Below, in pieces: positions 55,094 through 64,000 of a stretch of 64,000 nt of DNA (the stretch's first letter is position 1; every line of letters begins with the position of its first letter). A program made the translations under genes and the position numbers. This DNA is from an uncultured Bacillota bacterium. Its GTDB lineage: Bacteria > Bacillota_I > Bacilli_A > RFN20 > CAG-826. The DNA is taken from positions 476,919 through 540,918 of the forward strand of contig OX437086.1 of assembly GCA_949299565.1 (NCBI GenBank), read 5' to 3'. A model generated the notes under the pieces. It did no database searches, was not told the origin of the DNA, and worked only from the letters and a program-made list of their open reading frames with translations.

Positions 55094-57499
55094 ATGGCAT
55101 ACGATCATCAACGCATCGAAAATAAATGGGTTCAATATTGGGATGAACATCAAACCTTTTATTGCGATACTCACGACTTCACAAAACCTAAATATTACGT
55201 TTTGGACATGTTCCCTTTTCCGAGTGCTCAAGGTCTTCATGTCGGTCATCCGGAAGGATACACCGCGACAGATATCGTCGCGCGGATGAAGAGAATGCAA
55301 GGCTATAACGTTCTTCACCCGATGGGATGGGATGCTTTCGGTTTGCCGAGCGAACAATACGCCATTGAGCACAACGAACACCCGGAAAAAGCGACCCGTG
55401 AGAATATTTCTCGTTTCCGTAAGCAAATCAAATCTTTAGGGATGTCGATTGATTGGAGCAAAGAAATCGCCACCATTGACCCGGGCTATTACAAATGGAC
55501 GCAGTGGATCTTTGCGAAAATGTTTGAGCATGATCTTGCTTATGTGGCGGACATTCCCGTCAATTTCTGCCCCGAATTAGGCACAGTTTTAGCAAACGAA
55601 GAGGTGATTGACGGGGTCTCAGAGAGGGGAGGCTATCCTGTTATCCGGATGCCGATGCGGCAGTGGATGCTTAAAATCACTGCCTATGCTGAAGATTTAG
55701 AAAAAGATTTAGAGGGCTTAGATTGGCCGAAATCAACAATCGAAATGCAAAAAAACTGGATCGGTCGCTCAAGTGGAGTCGAAGTGACTTTCGATTTGGC
55801 GGAGCAAGAAGGATCTTTCCGTGTTTACACAACAAGAGTCGATACGTTGTATGGCTGCACTTATTGCGTTTTGGCGCCTGAACATCCTTTAGCGCTTTCT
55901 CTTGCAAAAGGCGCGCAGAAAGAAGCGGTCGCAAAATACATTGAGGAAACAACGCATAAAAGTGAATTGACGCGCATTTCGCTTTCAAAAGAAAAAACCG
56001 GTGTTTTTACCGGCAGTTACGCCATCAACCCGATAAATAACGAACGGGTTCCGATTTGGTTGGCCGATTATGTTTTGTCTTCCTATGGAACCGGTGCCGT
56101 AATGGCTTGTCCAGCTCATGATGAACGCGATTATAGTTTCGCTAAAGAACACAATTTAAAAATTGTTCCGGTTTTAGATGGCGACATTAGTCAAAACGCT
56201 TTTACCGGCGATGCTCCGCACATTAATAGCGGACGAGCCAACGGTTTATTGATTGATGAAGCTAAACGCGTGATTTTCGAAGAATTAAAAAACAAAGGAA
56301 AAGGCGAAGAAAAAATTAACTGTCGTTTACGCGACTGGATTTTTTCAAGACAACGTTATTGGGGGGAGCCGATTCCGACTTTCCAAACCGAGGATAAGGT
56401 CGAACACGTTTTAAAGGATGAGGAATTGCCTTTGACGCTTCCGCTTCTCAGCGATTATCGTCCTTCAAAAGACGGAAAACCTCCTTTGGCTCGCGCTCCG
56501 AAAGAGTGGTTGGAATTTGAATATCAAGGACAAAAAGCTGTTCGCGAAACAAACACGATGCCGCAGTGGGCAGGCTCATCTTGGTATTACATCCGTTATT
56601 TGGATCCACATAACGATAAGGAATTAGCGGATCCGAAGTTAATCGAACATTGGTTGCCAGTCGATCTTTATATCGGCGGTCAGGAACATGCGGTCCTTCA
56701 TTTGCTTTATGCGCGTTTTTGGCATAAGTTTTTGTATGATTTAGGAATCACAAAATGCAAGGAACCATTTAAGCGCTTGTTCCATCAAGGAATGATTCTT
56801 GGCAGCAACAACGAAAAGATGTCCAAGAGTCGCGGGAATGTTGTAAATCCCGACGATGTCGTGCGGGATTCAGGCGCGGATTCTCTCCGTCTTTTCGAAA
56901 TGTTTATGGGTCCTTTGGAGGAATCAAAGCCTTGGAACACCGAAGGATTAAAAGGCGCCAGAAGGTTTATTGAACGCGTGTATCGTCTTTATGATGATGA
57001 GAGTTTCCGCTTGCGCTGGAGCGTTGATGATGATGGCGAATTAGCGAAAGAATATAACGCGATGATTCAAAAATGCACGCTTGATTTTGAGGCTCTGCAT
57101 TTTAACACCGCGATTGCTCAAATGATGATCTTCGTTAATGCTTGCTATAAAGCCCAAAAGTTGAAAATTGAATATTTGGAGGGCTTTTGTAAGGTTTTCT
57201 CCTGTATATGTCCGTTTGTTGGCGAAGAGATGTGGGAGAAATTAAATCATCATGAATCAATCGCTTATGCGAGCTGGCCAAGTTACGATCCTAAACTTTT
57301 AGAAGAAGAGAAAGTCACGCTTGTTTTGGCAATCAACGGGAAAGCGCGCGCGACGATTGAAGTAGAAAAGAATTTGAAAGAAGAGGAAATCATAGAACTT
57401 GCTAAAAATAACGAAAAAATCGCCCGTTATCTAGAAGGAGTGAAGATTGTTAAAACAATCTTTGTTCCCGGCAAGATTTTCAATTTTATCGTCAAGTGA
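55094..57499 (+). CDS. leuS: Leucyl-tRNA synthetase
   Basis: An 801-residue class I synthetase charging tRNA-Leu. HIGH motif as HVGH (GLHVGHPEGY), editing domain (about 220-390), WAGSSWYYIRYLDP and KMSKS (NEKMSKSRGN). Normal length for Firmicutes. GAGGA lies upstream of the ATG. No T-box leader is present; only 17 nt separate it from glgA. Confidence 0.97.
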   Translation: MAYDHQRIENKWVQYWDEHQTFYCDTHDFTKPKYYVLDMFPFPSAQGLHVGHPEGYTATDIVARMKRMQGYNVLHPMGWDAFGLPSEQYAIEHNEHPEKATRENISRFRKQIKSLGMSIDWSKEIATIDPGYYKWTQWIFAKMFEHDLAYVADIPVNFCPELGTVLANEEVIDGVSERGGYPVIRMPMRQWMLKITAYAEDLEKDLEGLDWPKSTIEMQKNWIGRSSGVEVTFDLAEQEGSFRVYTTRVDTLYGCTYCVLAPEHPLALSLAKGAQKEAVAKYIEETTHKSELTRISLSKEKTGVFTGSYAINPINNERVPIWLADYVLSSYGTGAVMACPAHDERDYSFAKEHNLKIVPVLDGDISQNAFTGDAPHINSGRANGLLIDEAKRVIFEELKNKGKGEEKINCRLRDWIFSRQRYWGEPIPTFQTEDKVEHVLKDEELPLTLPLLSDYRPSKDGKPPLARAPKEWLEFEYQGQKAVRETNTMPQWAGSSWYYIRYLDPHNDKELADPKLIEHWLPVDLYIGGQEHAVLHLLYARFWHKFLYDLGITKCKEPFKRLFHQGMILGSNNEKMSKSRGNVVNPDDVVRDSGADSLRLFEMFMGPLEESKPWNTEGLKGARRFIERVYRLYDDESFRLRWSVDDDGELAKEYNAMIQKCTLDFEALHFNTAIAQMMIFVNACYKAQKLKIEYLEGFCKVFSCICPFVGEEMWEKLNHHESIAYASWPSYDPKLLEEEKVTLVLAINGKARATIEVEKNLKEEEIIELAKNNEKIARYLEGVKIVKTIFVPGKIFNFIVK

Positions 57500-57527
57500 T
57501 TTTCCTACTAATTTCTTAACGCCTCGT

Positions 57528-57533
57528 TATAAT
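57528..57533 (+). promoter_or_regulatory. -10 box of coaX, probably leaderless
   Basis: TATAAT ends 9 nt before the ATG at 57543; no Shine-Dalgarno lies between, so the transcript should start within a few bases of the start codon. Confidence 0.5.
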
Positions 57534-57542
57534 TTCAATGCT

Positions 57543-58310
57543 ATGGAGAAAAGCCTTTTAACTGTCGATTTAGGAAACACGAGAATCAATCTCGGCGTTT
57601 TTGAAGGCGAAAAATTGCTAGTCAGTTTCTTTTTGCCAAGCAAAGAGACGCTTACGCCACGCCTTTTGAAGGAAAAATTAGAGAAGAAATTTCTCGCTTT
57701 GCCAAAAAGGAAATATTTGGTTGTTTATTCTTCAGTGGTTCCATCGTTTGATGAAGTTCTCGTTCCTTTTTTTGAAAGTTGGAGCGGGCAAAAAATATTG
57801 AAGGTCGACTCCTCTCTCCCTTTATCTTTGAAATTCAAAATCGATGATCGAAATGAAGTTGGAAGCGATTTGATTGCAGCCTCCATCGGTGCAAAAAGCC
57901 TATATAAAACGCCTCTTTTCATCGCGGATATGGGAACGGCTGCTAAATACATTTACCTCGACGAGGAGGGGGCTTTTAGAGGTTTAGCGATTGCGTCTGG
58001 TCTTTCGCTTTCTTATGAAGCGCTTCTAAAAAGGACGGGGACATTGGGAAATAATGAATTATCGATTCCGGAAAAGGCCTTAGGGACGAATACGCGCGCT
58101 TGTTTAGATAGCGGGGCGATTTTCGGCAAAATGTATGAAGCCTTAGGCTTTTATCAAACTTTCAAAGGTCAGAAAGAAGAAATGCCTTTTATTTTAACGG
58201 GTGGCGACAGCGAATATCTTTTGCCGCTTCTAAATGATTTTTCAGTTCAATATGAACCGGCGCTTCTTTTAAAAGGCCTCCAAAAAATTTATGAGGAGCT
58301 TGATTTATGA
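57543..58310 (+). CDS. coaX: Type III pantothenate kinase
   Basis: About 255 residues, first step of coenzyme A synthesis. Phosphate-binding loop DLGNTRINLGVFEG at residues 9-22, the central VGSDLIAA segment, and the DMGTAAKY motif that binds ATP and K+. The frame is open from 57447 inside leuS, but the added N-terminus is not family sequence and ATG 57543 gives the usual length. Overlaps the next gene by 4 nt. Confidence 0.93.
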   Translation: MEKSLLTVDLGNTRINLGVFEGEKLLVSFFLPSKETLTPRLLKEKLEKKFLALPKRKYLVVYSSVVPSFDEVLVPFFESWSGQKILKVDSSLPLSLKFKIDDRNEVGSDLIAASIGAKSLYKTPLFIADMGTAAKYIYLDEEGAFRGLAIASGLSLSYEALLKRTGTLGNNELSIPEKALGTNTRACLDSGAIFGKMYEALGFYQTFKGQKEEMPFILTGGDSEYLLPLLNDFSVQYEPALLLKGLQKIYEELDL

Positions 58311-58999
58311 ATTGGACTGACATTGTTTTTTGGATTGTATTAGTCTTTCTTTTTCTCTTTTTCCTTTTCCTTCTTCGTCGCGAAAATCCGACCGGCGTCA
58401 CCGCGCGTTCAATCGCGCTTGATGCGATGTTTATCGCAATTATCGTTTTGATGGGTTTTGTTCCTCAACTGGGTTATATCAGCATTATTCCTGGTCTATC
58501 TTTGACTTTATTGCATTTACCGGTTCTTCTCGGGGCCGCGATCATGGGTCCTAAAAAAGGACTGCTTTATGGTTTGGCTTTCGGTTTAACGAGTTGGGCG
58601 CAAGCTCTTATGAATCCGATCGGTCTCAATGCTCTTTTCATTTATCCGTGGATCAGCGTTCTTCCGCGTTTAGTTTTTGGTCTTTTAGCGGGCTTTTCAT
58701 TTAAAATTTTAGCAAAAGCCCCTAAAATCTTGAGGGGAGGAATCGGTGAAGTTTTAACTTCCTTCCTCTTGACTCTTGTTCATACGGGGTTAGTCTTCCT
58801 CTTCCTCTTTATTTTCAATAGCAGCGAGGTTTTGGCCTTCTTCACAAGCGATGAGGTGCTCGTCAGCGCTTTAGGGCTCACATTCCTCGGAGTTATTCTT
58901 TTAGGGGCGTTAGGAGAAGCGCTTGTGGCCGCGATTATCGTGCCGCTTCTGAGTAGAGCTTTAAGAAAAGTCACCAATTTGAAACGAAGGAGGGCTTAA
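58307..58999 (+). CDS. ECF transporter S component, probably for pantothenate
   Basis: A 230-residue membrane protein with an N-terminal helix (about 6-24) and five to six further helices. The segment ARSIALDAMFIAIIVLMGFVP and the GPKKGLLYGLAFGLTSW region are typical of energy-coupling-factor substrate-binding subunits. The 4-nt overlap with coaX suggests pantothenate as substrate (PanT-like); this is inference from context. The EcfA/A'/T module must be encoded elsewhere. Confidence 0.8.
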   Translation: MNWTDIVFWIVLVFLFLFFLFLLRRENPTGVTARSIALDAMFIAIIVLMGFVPQLGYISIIPGLSLTLLHLPVLLGAAIMGPKKGLLYGLAFGLTSWAQALMNPIGLNALFIYPWISVLPRLVFGLLAGFSFKILAKAPKILRGGIGEVLTSFLLTLVHTGLVFLFLFIFNSSEVLAFFTSDEVLVSALGLTFLGVILLGALGEALVAAIIVPLLSRALRKVTNLKRRRA

Positions 59000-59000
59000 A

Positions 59001-60362
59001 ATGCCGAATTTTCGAAAATTGTCAAAATTATATGAAAAGCAAGCAATCATTGCTTTGCAGCAATTCATCCGCATTGATTCCACATATGACGCGCAAAGCG
59101 TCGATGAGAAAAAACCATACGGAAAAGGCGTTGCCAAAGCCCTCGCTTATTTTGCTAAATTAGGACGCGAGATGGGTTTTAAGATTCGCGATGTCGATGG
59201 ACATGCCGTTGAATTGTCGTATGGCGAAGAAGGACCGCTCATCGGCGTTTACGGTCACGCTGATGTGGTCCCTGTTTCCGGCACTTGGACTTATCCGCCC
59301 TTTTCCGGGACTTATAAAGACGGGGTGATTTACGGGCGCGGCGCTATTGATGATAAAGGACCTTTAACAGCCGCTCTTTATGCTGCTAAACTCTTAAAAG
59401 ACAATCATTTATTATCTGGATATCGTTTGAAAATCGTTGCTGGCGGAGATGAGGAGCGCGGTTCTTCGTGCTTGAAATATTATTTTGAAAAAGGAAATGG
59501 CGAAGCGCCGAAATTCGGCTTTACTCCCGACGCAGATTTTCCAGTTGTGATGGCCGAAAAAGGCAATTATAACGGAACGCTAGTCCGCGTGGTGAACTTA
59601 GATCCGATCGTGGCGATGGATGGCGGAACCGTCCGCAATGCCGTTTGTAGTTCCTTATTGGTGACTCTTCAAAAAGACAAGCGCCTCGAAAAATGGGCCA
59701 AAGAACATCAAGACATCGTTGAAGATTTATCGAACGAAGTTTTGACAATGTTGCGCTTTATCGGGAAACCTGCCCATGGATCTGAACCTCAAAAAGGGAA
59801 AAATGCAGCGGCGATTGCCTTTAAAGCTCTCGGCGAATTTTATCAAAACAAATATTTGGAAAGTTTGGCGAATATTTTATCAAGCGGATACGGCGAAGCA
59901 TTTAACGGCAATTTCAATAGCAAAGTTTTAGGACCGAACACCTTTAACTTCGGAGTTATAAAATACGATGGACGGGCTCTTAAAATTTCTTTAGATTTCC
60001 GGTACGGCGAGGAAGCAAAGCCGCAAGAAAGCGTCAAATCGCTGGAACTTGTCAGCAAAATGACGTTTGTCAAAGACGGCTCTGTGAAGCCGCTTCTATA
60101 TCCCGCTAACGGACCTTTGATCAAAACGTTGCTTAAGGCTTATCGCCATCAAACCCATCGTTATTTTGAGAAGCCTTTGGCAATCGGCGGCGGAACTTAT
60201 GCCAAAGAAGCGCCAAATACCGTGGCTTTCGGGGCTTGTTTCGATGGGAAAGACGGAAACATGCACGGAATTGACGAATTCATCGAAACTAATGAATTGC
60301 GGAAAGACATCGCAATCTATGCCGAGGCTATCTATCGCCTCGGAAAGGAAGCTCAAAAATGA
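59001..60362 (+). CDS. Sapep/PepV-type M20 dipeptidase
   Basis: A 453-residue zinc dipeptidase. Metal ligands: His in YGHADVVPVSG, Asp in GRGAIDDKGPL, the Glu pair in GGDEERGSS, Asp in FTPDADFP, and a C-terminal His in NMHGIDE. The lid domain (about 180-340) separates the catalytic halves. It releases amino acids from dipeptides in the cytosol. Overlaps trmB by 4 nt. Confidence 0.93.
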   Translation: MPNFRKLSKLYEKQAIIALQQFIRIDSTYDAQSVDEKKPYGKGVAKALAYFAKLGREMGFKIRDVDGHAVELSYGEEGPLIGVYGHADVVPVSGTWTYPPFSGTYKDGVIYGRGAIDDKGPLTAALYAAKLLKDNHLLSGYRLKIVAGGDEERGSSCLKYYFEKGNGEAPKFGFTPDADFPVVMAEKGNYNGTLVRVVNLDPIVAMDGGTVRNAVCSSLLVTLQKDKRLEKWAKEHQDIVEDLSNEVLTMLRFIGKPAHGSEPQKGKNAAAIAFKALGEFYQNKYLESLANILSSGYGEAFNGNFNSKVLGPNTFNFGVIKYDGRALKISLDFRYGEEAKPQESVKSLELVSKMTFVKDGSVKPLLYPANGPLIKTLLKAYRHQTHRYFEKPLAIGGGTYAKEAPNTVAFGACFDGKDGNMHGIDEFIETNELRKDIAIYAEAIYRLGKEAQK

Positions 60363-60982
60363 GAGGCCACTATAAAAAGTGGGCTCCTGCTTTACTTCAA
60401 GAGCACCCGGAATGGGTGCTTTCTTCTCCTGATGCCATAGCTTCTTTCTTTGCTGAGAAACCGTTGTTAGAGATCGGAGGCGGCAAGGGTGACTTCGCAA
60501 TCATGAGCGCGGAAAAAGGTCTTCCGATTCTCTCTTTAGAACGCGATACCTCAATCGCTGGTCTCTTCTTGAAAAAGGTTCTTAGTTTGGAGAATCCTCA
60601 ATTGCCATTAAAAATTTGGAATATCGATTTCGATCTAGCTTATCCGCTTCTTGTAGACTATCGCTTTTCTTCCATATTTTTAAATTTCCCGGATCCTTGG
60701 CCGAAAAAGCGGCATGAAAAGAGGCGTTTATTGACGAAAGAACGTCTTTTGAAGATGATGTCTTTATTGACAGTCGACGGACATTTACGCCTTCTCACCG
60801 ATCAAGAAAATCTTTATCTTTTCGCTTTGAAGGAAGCTGAGAAAGCTTCTTTATCGGTTGAAGAAGCAACCTCTTCTTATCATTTTAAGGACGAAGAGCC
60901 GATTTCAGAATATGGACGAAAATTTAAAGAAGCAGGGCAGCCGATTTATTGCTTGCTTCTCAAAAAAGGAGATGCTCAATGA
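60359..60982 (+). CDS. trmB: tRNA (guanine46-N7)-methyltransferase TrmB
   Basis: A 207-residue SAM-dependent methyltransferase. SAM-binding EIGGGKGDF and the family signature FPDPWPKKRHEKRRL with the catalytic Asp are present. Normal length. Overlaps the next gene by 4 nt. Confidence 0.95.
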   Translation: MRGHYKKWAPALLQEHPEWVLSSPDAIASFFAEKPLLEIGGGKGDFAIMSAEKGLPILSLERDTSIAGLFLKKVLSLENPQLPLKIWNIDFDLAYPLLVDYRFSSIFLNFPDPWPKKRHEKRRLLTKERLLKMMSLLTVDGHLRLLTDQENLYLFALKEAEKASLSVEEATSSYHFKDEEPISEYGRKFKEAGQPIYCLLLKKGDAQ

Positions 60983-61590
60983 AAAATTATCGACTTTTCT
61001 ATAATTACAAAGTTACCGGTGATGTTTTGCTTTGTTTAATACGCCCGGATTTAGAAGTTACAAAATGCGAAGAAAAGGATAATCTCTCGCTTTTATTTCA
61101 TGATGAAGAGATTGTTGGTTGGAACCTTTTTAAGGTTTCGGAGTTTTTGAAGATTAAAAGCGACGGAATTATTTTTTGCCCGCCGAAAGAATTGCTGATA
61201 GTCATAAATTCATTCCTCAAAAGATATGATGCTGCCCCGCTTCTAGAAGAGCCGGATTCCTCCTTTTATCACGTTTATCAAATTCTTAATCTCGAGGAAC
61301 ATCCGCTTGATGAAAAATTACAAATCGTGACTCTAGCAAAAAACGAAAAAGAAACTTTAACAACCGTCAGCGGTCTAAAGGGATTAGAAAAAGGAAAGTT
61401 TGTCGTCGCTTTATCATCGGGCGCGATCACATATGATGGAGAATTTTTTGTTCAGCATCTTGAACATAAGTTGCCGATTGAAGTTTTGATGTGTTCAGGC
61501 GCGGATTTAAAGATCAACGATGATCGAGTTAACGCCTTCCTTGTTGAAGGATATGAGGCGGGATCTGACTTTTTTCTTGGAGGCAAATAA
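60979..61590 (+). CDS. YtpR-family tRNA-binding-domain protein
   Basis: About 203 residues. N-terminal DUF4479-like domain (NYKVTGDVLL start) and a C-terminal EMAP/OB-fold tRNA-binding domain (about 105-203: LQIVTLAKNE, VVALSSGAITYDG). Seen beside translation genes in many Firmicutes; its precise role is not known. The frame is open from 60949, but ATG 60979, overlapping trmB by 4 nt, gives the family N-terminus. Confidence 0.85.
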   Translation: MKNYRLFYNYKVTGDVLLCLIRPDLEVTKCEEKDNLSLLFHDEEIVGWNLFKVSEFLKIKSDGIIFCPPKELLIVINSFLKRYDAAPLLEEPDSSFYHVYQILNLEEHPLDEKLQIVTLAKNEKETLTTVSGLKGLEKGKFVVALSSGAITYDGEFFVQHLEHKLPIEVLMCSGADLKINDDRVNAFLVEGYEAGSDFFLGGK

Positions 61591-62685
61591 ATGGAAACGC
61601 TAGAAATAAAATTGAAAGAAGAAGGAAAGATAGAACGTTTAACAAACGCGACTTTTCATTTCGATCAAAGGATTGCGGAGGGATTTTACAGTGCGAATTA
61701 TTTCTTGAAATCTCGACATATCGCCGCGACGAAATTGCCTGGTCATTTAGTGGAGGAGCAATGGTTTCAAAGAAGCGACGATGCGATGGTTTGCGGCGTT
61801 GATGAAGCAATTGCTCTTTTGCATACTTTTGCGGCACATCCAGAGAAATTGAAAATTGAGGCGCTCAATGACGGCGATTTGATTTCGGCTAACGAGCCGG
61901 TTTTAAAGGTCAGCGGAGCTTATGAGGATTTCGGCTTTCTCGAATCGATCATCGACGGGACGTTGAGTCGTCGGAGCAGCGTTGCCACCAACGTCATGCG
62001 CTTAAAACGCGCTTTAAGAGGCGCTGATTGTTTTTCGATGGCCGATCGCCAAGACGATGTTTTGACGCAACCGGGCGATGGCTATGCCACATATGTAGCC
62101 GGAATCAAGAAATTCAGCACGGATGCGCAAGGAAGCTGGGTCGGCGTCAAAGGAATGGGAACGATGCCGCATGCTCTCATCGCCTTAGCCGGAGGCGATA
62201 TTGTCAAGGCATCTAAACTTTATGCGGAGAGTTATCCAAAAGAAAAAGTAACGGCCCTTGTCGATTATCATAATAACGTCATCCGCGATTCTTTGAAAGT
62301 TGCTATGAGCTTAGGCGAACGTTTAGGAGCGGTTCGTGTCGATACTTCGAAAGCCTTGATTGACCATTATTTTGACGATAAAGACACAAGCACTTTCGAT
62401 CCGCACGGCGTTTGCAGGGAAATTATATACGCTCTTAGAGATGCGCTTACAAAAAATGGTTACCCTTTCGTTAAAATCGTTGTTTCCAGCGGTTTCACCG
62501 CGGCGAAAATCGATGAATGGACGAAAGAAGGGGTGCCGGTTGATACTTACGGGGTCGGAAGCTCCCTCGTTATCAACAACACCTGTGGTTTCACGGGCGA
62601 TTTAGTGATGCTGGACGGCAAGCCGCAAGCGAAAGAAGGAAGAGGAGATATCCCGAGCACAAGATTAAAAATTGTAAAATATTAG
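61591..62685 (+). CDS. pncB: Nicotinate phosphoribosyltransferase
   Basis: A 364-residue type II PRTase that makes nicotinate mononucleotide from nicotinate, PRPP and ATP (NAD salvage). Signatures: FHFDQRIAEGFYSANYFLKS near the N-terminus, GTMPHALIALAGGD, VDYHNN, RVDTSKAL and the VVSSGF and DTYGVGSSLV phosphate-binding segments. It belongs to the short form of the family. It starts directly after the YtpR stop. Confidence 0.93.
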   Translation: METLEIKLKEEGKIERLTNATFHFDQRIAEGFYSANYFLKSRHIAATKLPGHLVEEQWFQRSDDAMVCGVDEAIALLHTFAAHPEKLKIEALNDGDLISANEPVLKVSGAYEDFGFLESIIDGTLSRRSSVATNVMRLKRALRGADCFSMADRQDDVLTQPGDGYATYVAGIKKFSTDAQGSWVGVKGMGTMPHALIALAGGDIVKASKLYAESYPKEKVTALVDYHNNVIRDSLKVAMSLGERLGAVRVDTSKALIDHYFDDKDTSTFDPHGVCREIIYALRDALTKNGYPFVKIVVSSGFTAAKIDEWTKEGVPVDTYGVGSSLVINNTCGFTGDLVMLDGKPQAKEGRGDIPSTRLKIVKY

Positions 62686-62829
62686 TTCGGATTTAAACTT
62701 TCTCATGAAAAAACTTTCTTTCATTTTCCTTAGATAGAAGGCTTACTTTTTTCTTGTTTTTGAAAATTAAGAAAACTTCTTCATTGAAAATGACAAATAG
62801 AATTTTAAAATGCAAGGGAGGAGATTGGT
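62686..62829. other. Intergenic region before the LacI-family gene
   Basis: AT-rich, 144 nt. It must hold the regulator's promoter, but no clear -35/-10 pair or operator was found, and no hairpin with a T-run ends the upstream operon. Confidence 0.4.
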
Positions 62830-63837
62830 ATGAAAAATCTTAAAGACCGCGTCACTATCTATCAGGTCGCTCAAGCATCTGGCGTCTCCTTAGCTACTGT
62901 CTCGCGCGTTATCAACAAAAAAGGTAATGTGACTGAGGAAACACGTAAACGTGTCGAAGACACTATCAAACAGATGGGATATAAGCCATCAGGTTTAGCG
63001 CAGGCTCTCGCTACTAATAAGTCAACGAACATCGGTCTTATTATTCCGAGCGCGAACTATGTTTATATCGCAAACATGCTGAACGGAATTACGGAAGTCG
63101 CTAAAGAAAAGGGCTTCGTTATTTCCCTTTTTACAACGTCACACACGCGTTCAGAAGCGCTTTCGACAATTGAGAAAGTTATTATTTCGCATGTTGATGG
63201 GGCGATTATTTTCGATGATGAGTTAGATGAGGAGGACGTCATGACGATTTCCTCTTATTCGGTGCCGACTGTAGTTATCAATAATGCGATCGTCAGCGAA
63301 AAAGTTGCCTCCGTTACTTTTTCTTACGAAAGCGTATTGGAGAAAACGATTCTCGATCACTATAAACTAAATGATCCGAAGGAGATGGTGTTTCTTCATG
63401 TCCATGATGGAGGGCGTCTTTTAGCGCATTTCGAGAAAACTTTCGTCGAGACACATGTCAAGATCGGGAAGTCATATCACATCATCAATTGCGGAGATTC
63501 CTATACGCGTACTTATAGCGATTTCCTTGAATATTTTAAGAGTCATCATCGTGGATATTTTGTGGCCTATCGCGATTCGATTGCGGCTGCGATTGAAAAT
63601 GCGGCGACTGACTCTGGACTTAAAGTCCCGGAGGATGTTGAAGTTCTCTCTCTTGTCGGCACTAAATATGCTAATATTGTGCGGCCAACGATCACTGCGA
63701 TGCACATCGACATGGCAGAAGTCGGTAAGCGCAGCATGTATATGCTGATTGATCTTTTGAATGAAGATTTAGTGGAGAAGACATATAAATTCGAGGCTTC
63801 TCTTACTGAACGTTCTTCGACCTTGCGTCTTAAATAA
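62830..63837 (+). CDS. LacI-family transcriptional regulator, CcpA-like
   Basis: A 335-residue regulator. N-terminal helix-turn-helix (VTIYQVAQASGVSLATVSRVIN) and hinge helix (SGLAQALATNKS), then a periplasmic-binding-type effector domain from about residue 62. The HTH is close to that of CcpA, but the effector-binding part is diverged and no sugar operon lies beside it, so the ligand is unknown. GGGAGGAG precedes the ATG. tRNA-Arg follows 11 nt after the stop. Confidence 0.92.
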   Translation: MKNLKDRVTIYQVAQASGVSLATVSRVINKKGNVTEETRKRVEDTIKQMGYKPSGLAQALATNKSTNIGLIIPSANYVYIANMLNGITEVAKEKGFVISLFTTSHTRSEALSTIEKVIISHVDGAIIFDDELDEEDVMTISSYSVPTVVINNAIVSEKVASVTFSYESVLEKTILDHYKLNDPKEMVFLHVHDGGRLLAHFEKTFVETHVKIGKSYHIINCGDSYTRTYSDFLEYFKSHHRGYFVAYRDSIAAAIENAATDSGLKVPEDVEVLSLVGTKYANIVRPTITAMHIDMAEVGKRSMYMLIDLLNEDLVEKTYKFEASLTERSSTLRLK

Positions 63838-63848
63838 AATAGACGCTT

Positions 63849-63925
63849 GCCTCGATAGCGCAATTGGATAGAGCATCGGACTTCGAATCCGAAGGCTGCG
63901 GGTTCGAATCCTGCTCGGGGCGCCA
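63849..63925 (+). tRNA. tRNA-Arg (anticodon TCG)
   Basis: 77 nt with encoded CCA. Acceptor GCCTCGA / TCGGGGC (one T-G pair), discriminator G, anticodon stem-loop CGGACTTCGAATCCG with TCG, T-arm GCGGGTTCGAATCCTGC. No separate promoter is seen, so it may be read from the LacI gene. Confidence 0.96.
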
Positions 63926-63939
63926 TATTTGTACGACTT

Positions 63940-63985
63940 GTCTGACACAAACTTAGAACTTCTAAGGGTGTGCAGACTTTTTGTT
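63940..63985 (+). terminator. Terminator after tRNA-Arg
   Basis: GTCTG...CACA pairs with TGTG CAGAC around an inner CTTAGA/TCTAAG hairpin (63951-63965 region), followed by TTTTTGTTTT. Confidence 0.85.
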
Positions 63986-64000
63986 TTATGCAATAAATAG

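Noticed and set aside
63567-63993. Minus-strand ORFs over the LacI gene end and tRNA-Arg
   Set aside because: They read across a tRNA gene and the regulator in antisense; the APSRIRTRSLRIRSPML-like stretch is the familiar artefact of translating tRNA genes.

Overview
The window looks like a chromosomal segment of a low-GC Firmicute, most likely an uncultured or gut-type member of the Bacilli/Erysipelotrichia group. TGA is used as a stop throughout (for example atpA and the first gene), so this is not a mycoplasma-type code. The gene set fits that group: AddAB, a TGS-domain nucleoside kinase, the gmk-priA-rsmB-rlmN-prpC-prkC-rpe cluster, a GlgC/GlgD/GlgA set, Ser/Asp-rich lipoproteins and a CcpA-like LacI regulator. 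The placement is inference from gene content, not from a search.

Layout. 1-5 kb: a zinc-ribbon protein and a heterodimeric ABC exporter. 5-11 kb (mostly minus strand): membrane proteins, an MFS carrier, RdgB, a lipoprotein, tRNA-Gly and tRNA-Asp, thioredoxin, TraX-like and CPBP proteins. 11-21 kb (plus): IMPACT-family protein, M24 peptidase, glycerol kinase, AddB, AddA and an unknown protein. 21-22.8 kb (minus): nucleoside kinase. 22.8-29.7 kb: a complete type II CRISPR-Cas locus with minus-strand tracrRNA, cas9 broken by a one-base frameshift, cas1, cas2, a convergent P-loop ATPase resembling a Csn2 that kept its Walker motifs, a one-spacer array and a small membrane ORF. 29.8-38 kb: F-type ATP synthase operon (I-like, a, c, b, delta, alpha, gamma, beta, epsilon) running into an ATP-grasp gene. 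38-41 kb (minus): thioredoxin-like lipoprotein, choline-kinase-like protein, RqcH. 41-51 kb: DegV, then gmk-priA-unknown-RsmB-like-rlmN-prpC-prkC-rpe-membrane protein, and rpmB on the minus strand. 51-55 kb: glycogen synthesis (glgC, glgD, glgA). 55-64 kb: leuS, coaX, an ECF S component, dipeptidase, trmB, YtpR, nicotinate phosphoribosyltransferase, a LacI regulator and tRNA-Arg.

The main points of interest are: (1) the CRISPR locus, where tracrRNA promoter, nexus, anti-repeat and terminator can all be read, where the tracrRNA promoter sits on the cas9 ribosome-binding site, and where the adaptation accessory gene encodes an apparently active ATPase; (2) an RsmB homologue that has lost both catalytic cysteines and the SAM-binding motif but keeps its place in the translation/phospho-signalling cluster; (3) an ATP synthase c subunit with the two-carboxylate Na+-binding pattern, together with an epsilon subunit lacking its helical hairpin; (4) several genes whose -10 box lies 6-9 nt before the ATG with no Shine-Dalgarno, suggesting leaderless mRNAs; (5) an undescribed three-way-junction structure between the CRISPR locus and the ATP synthase promoter.
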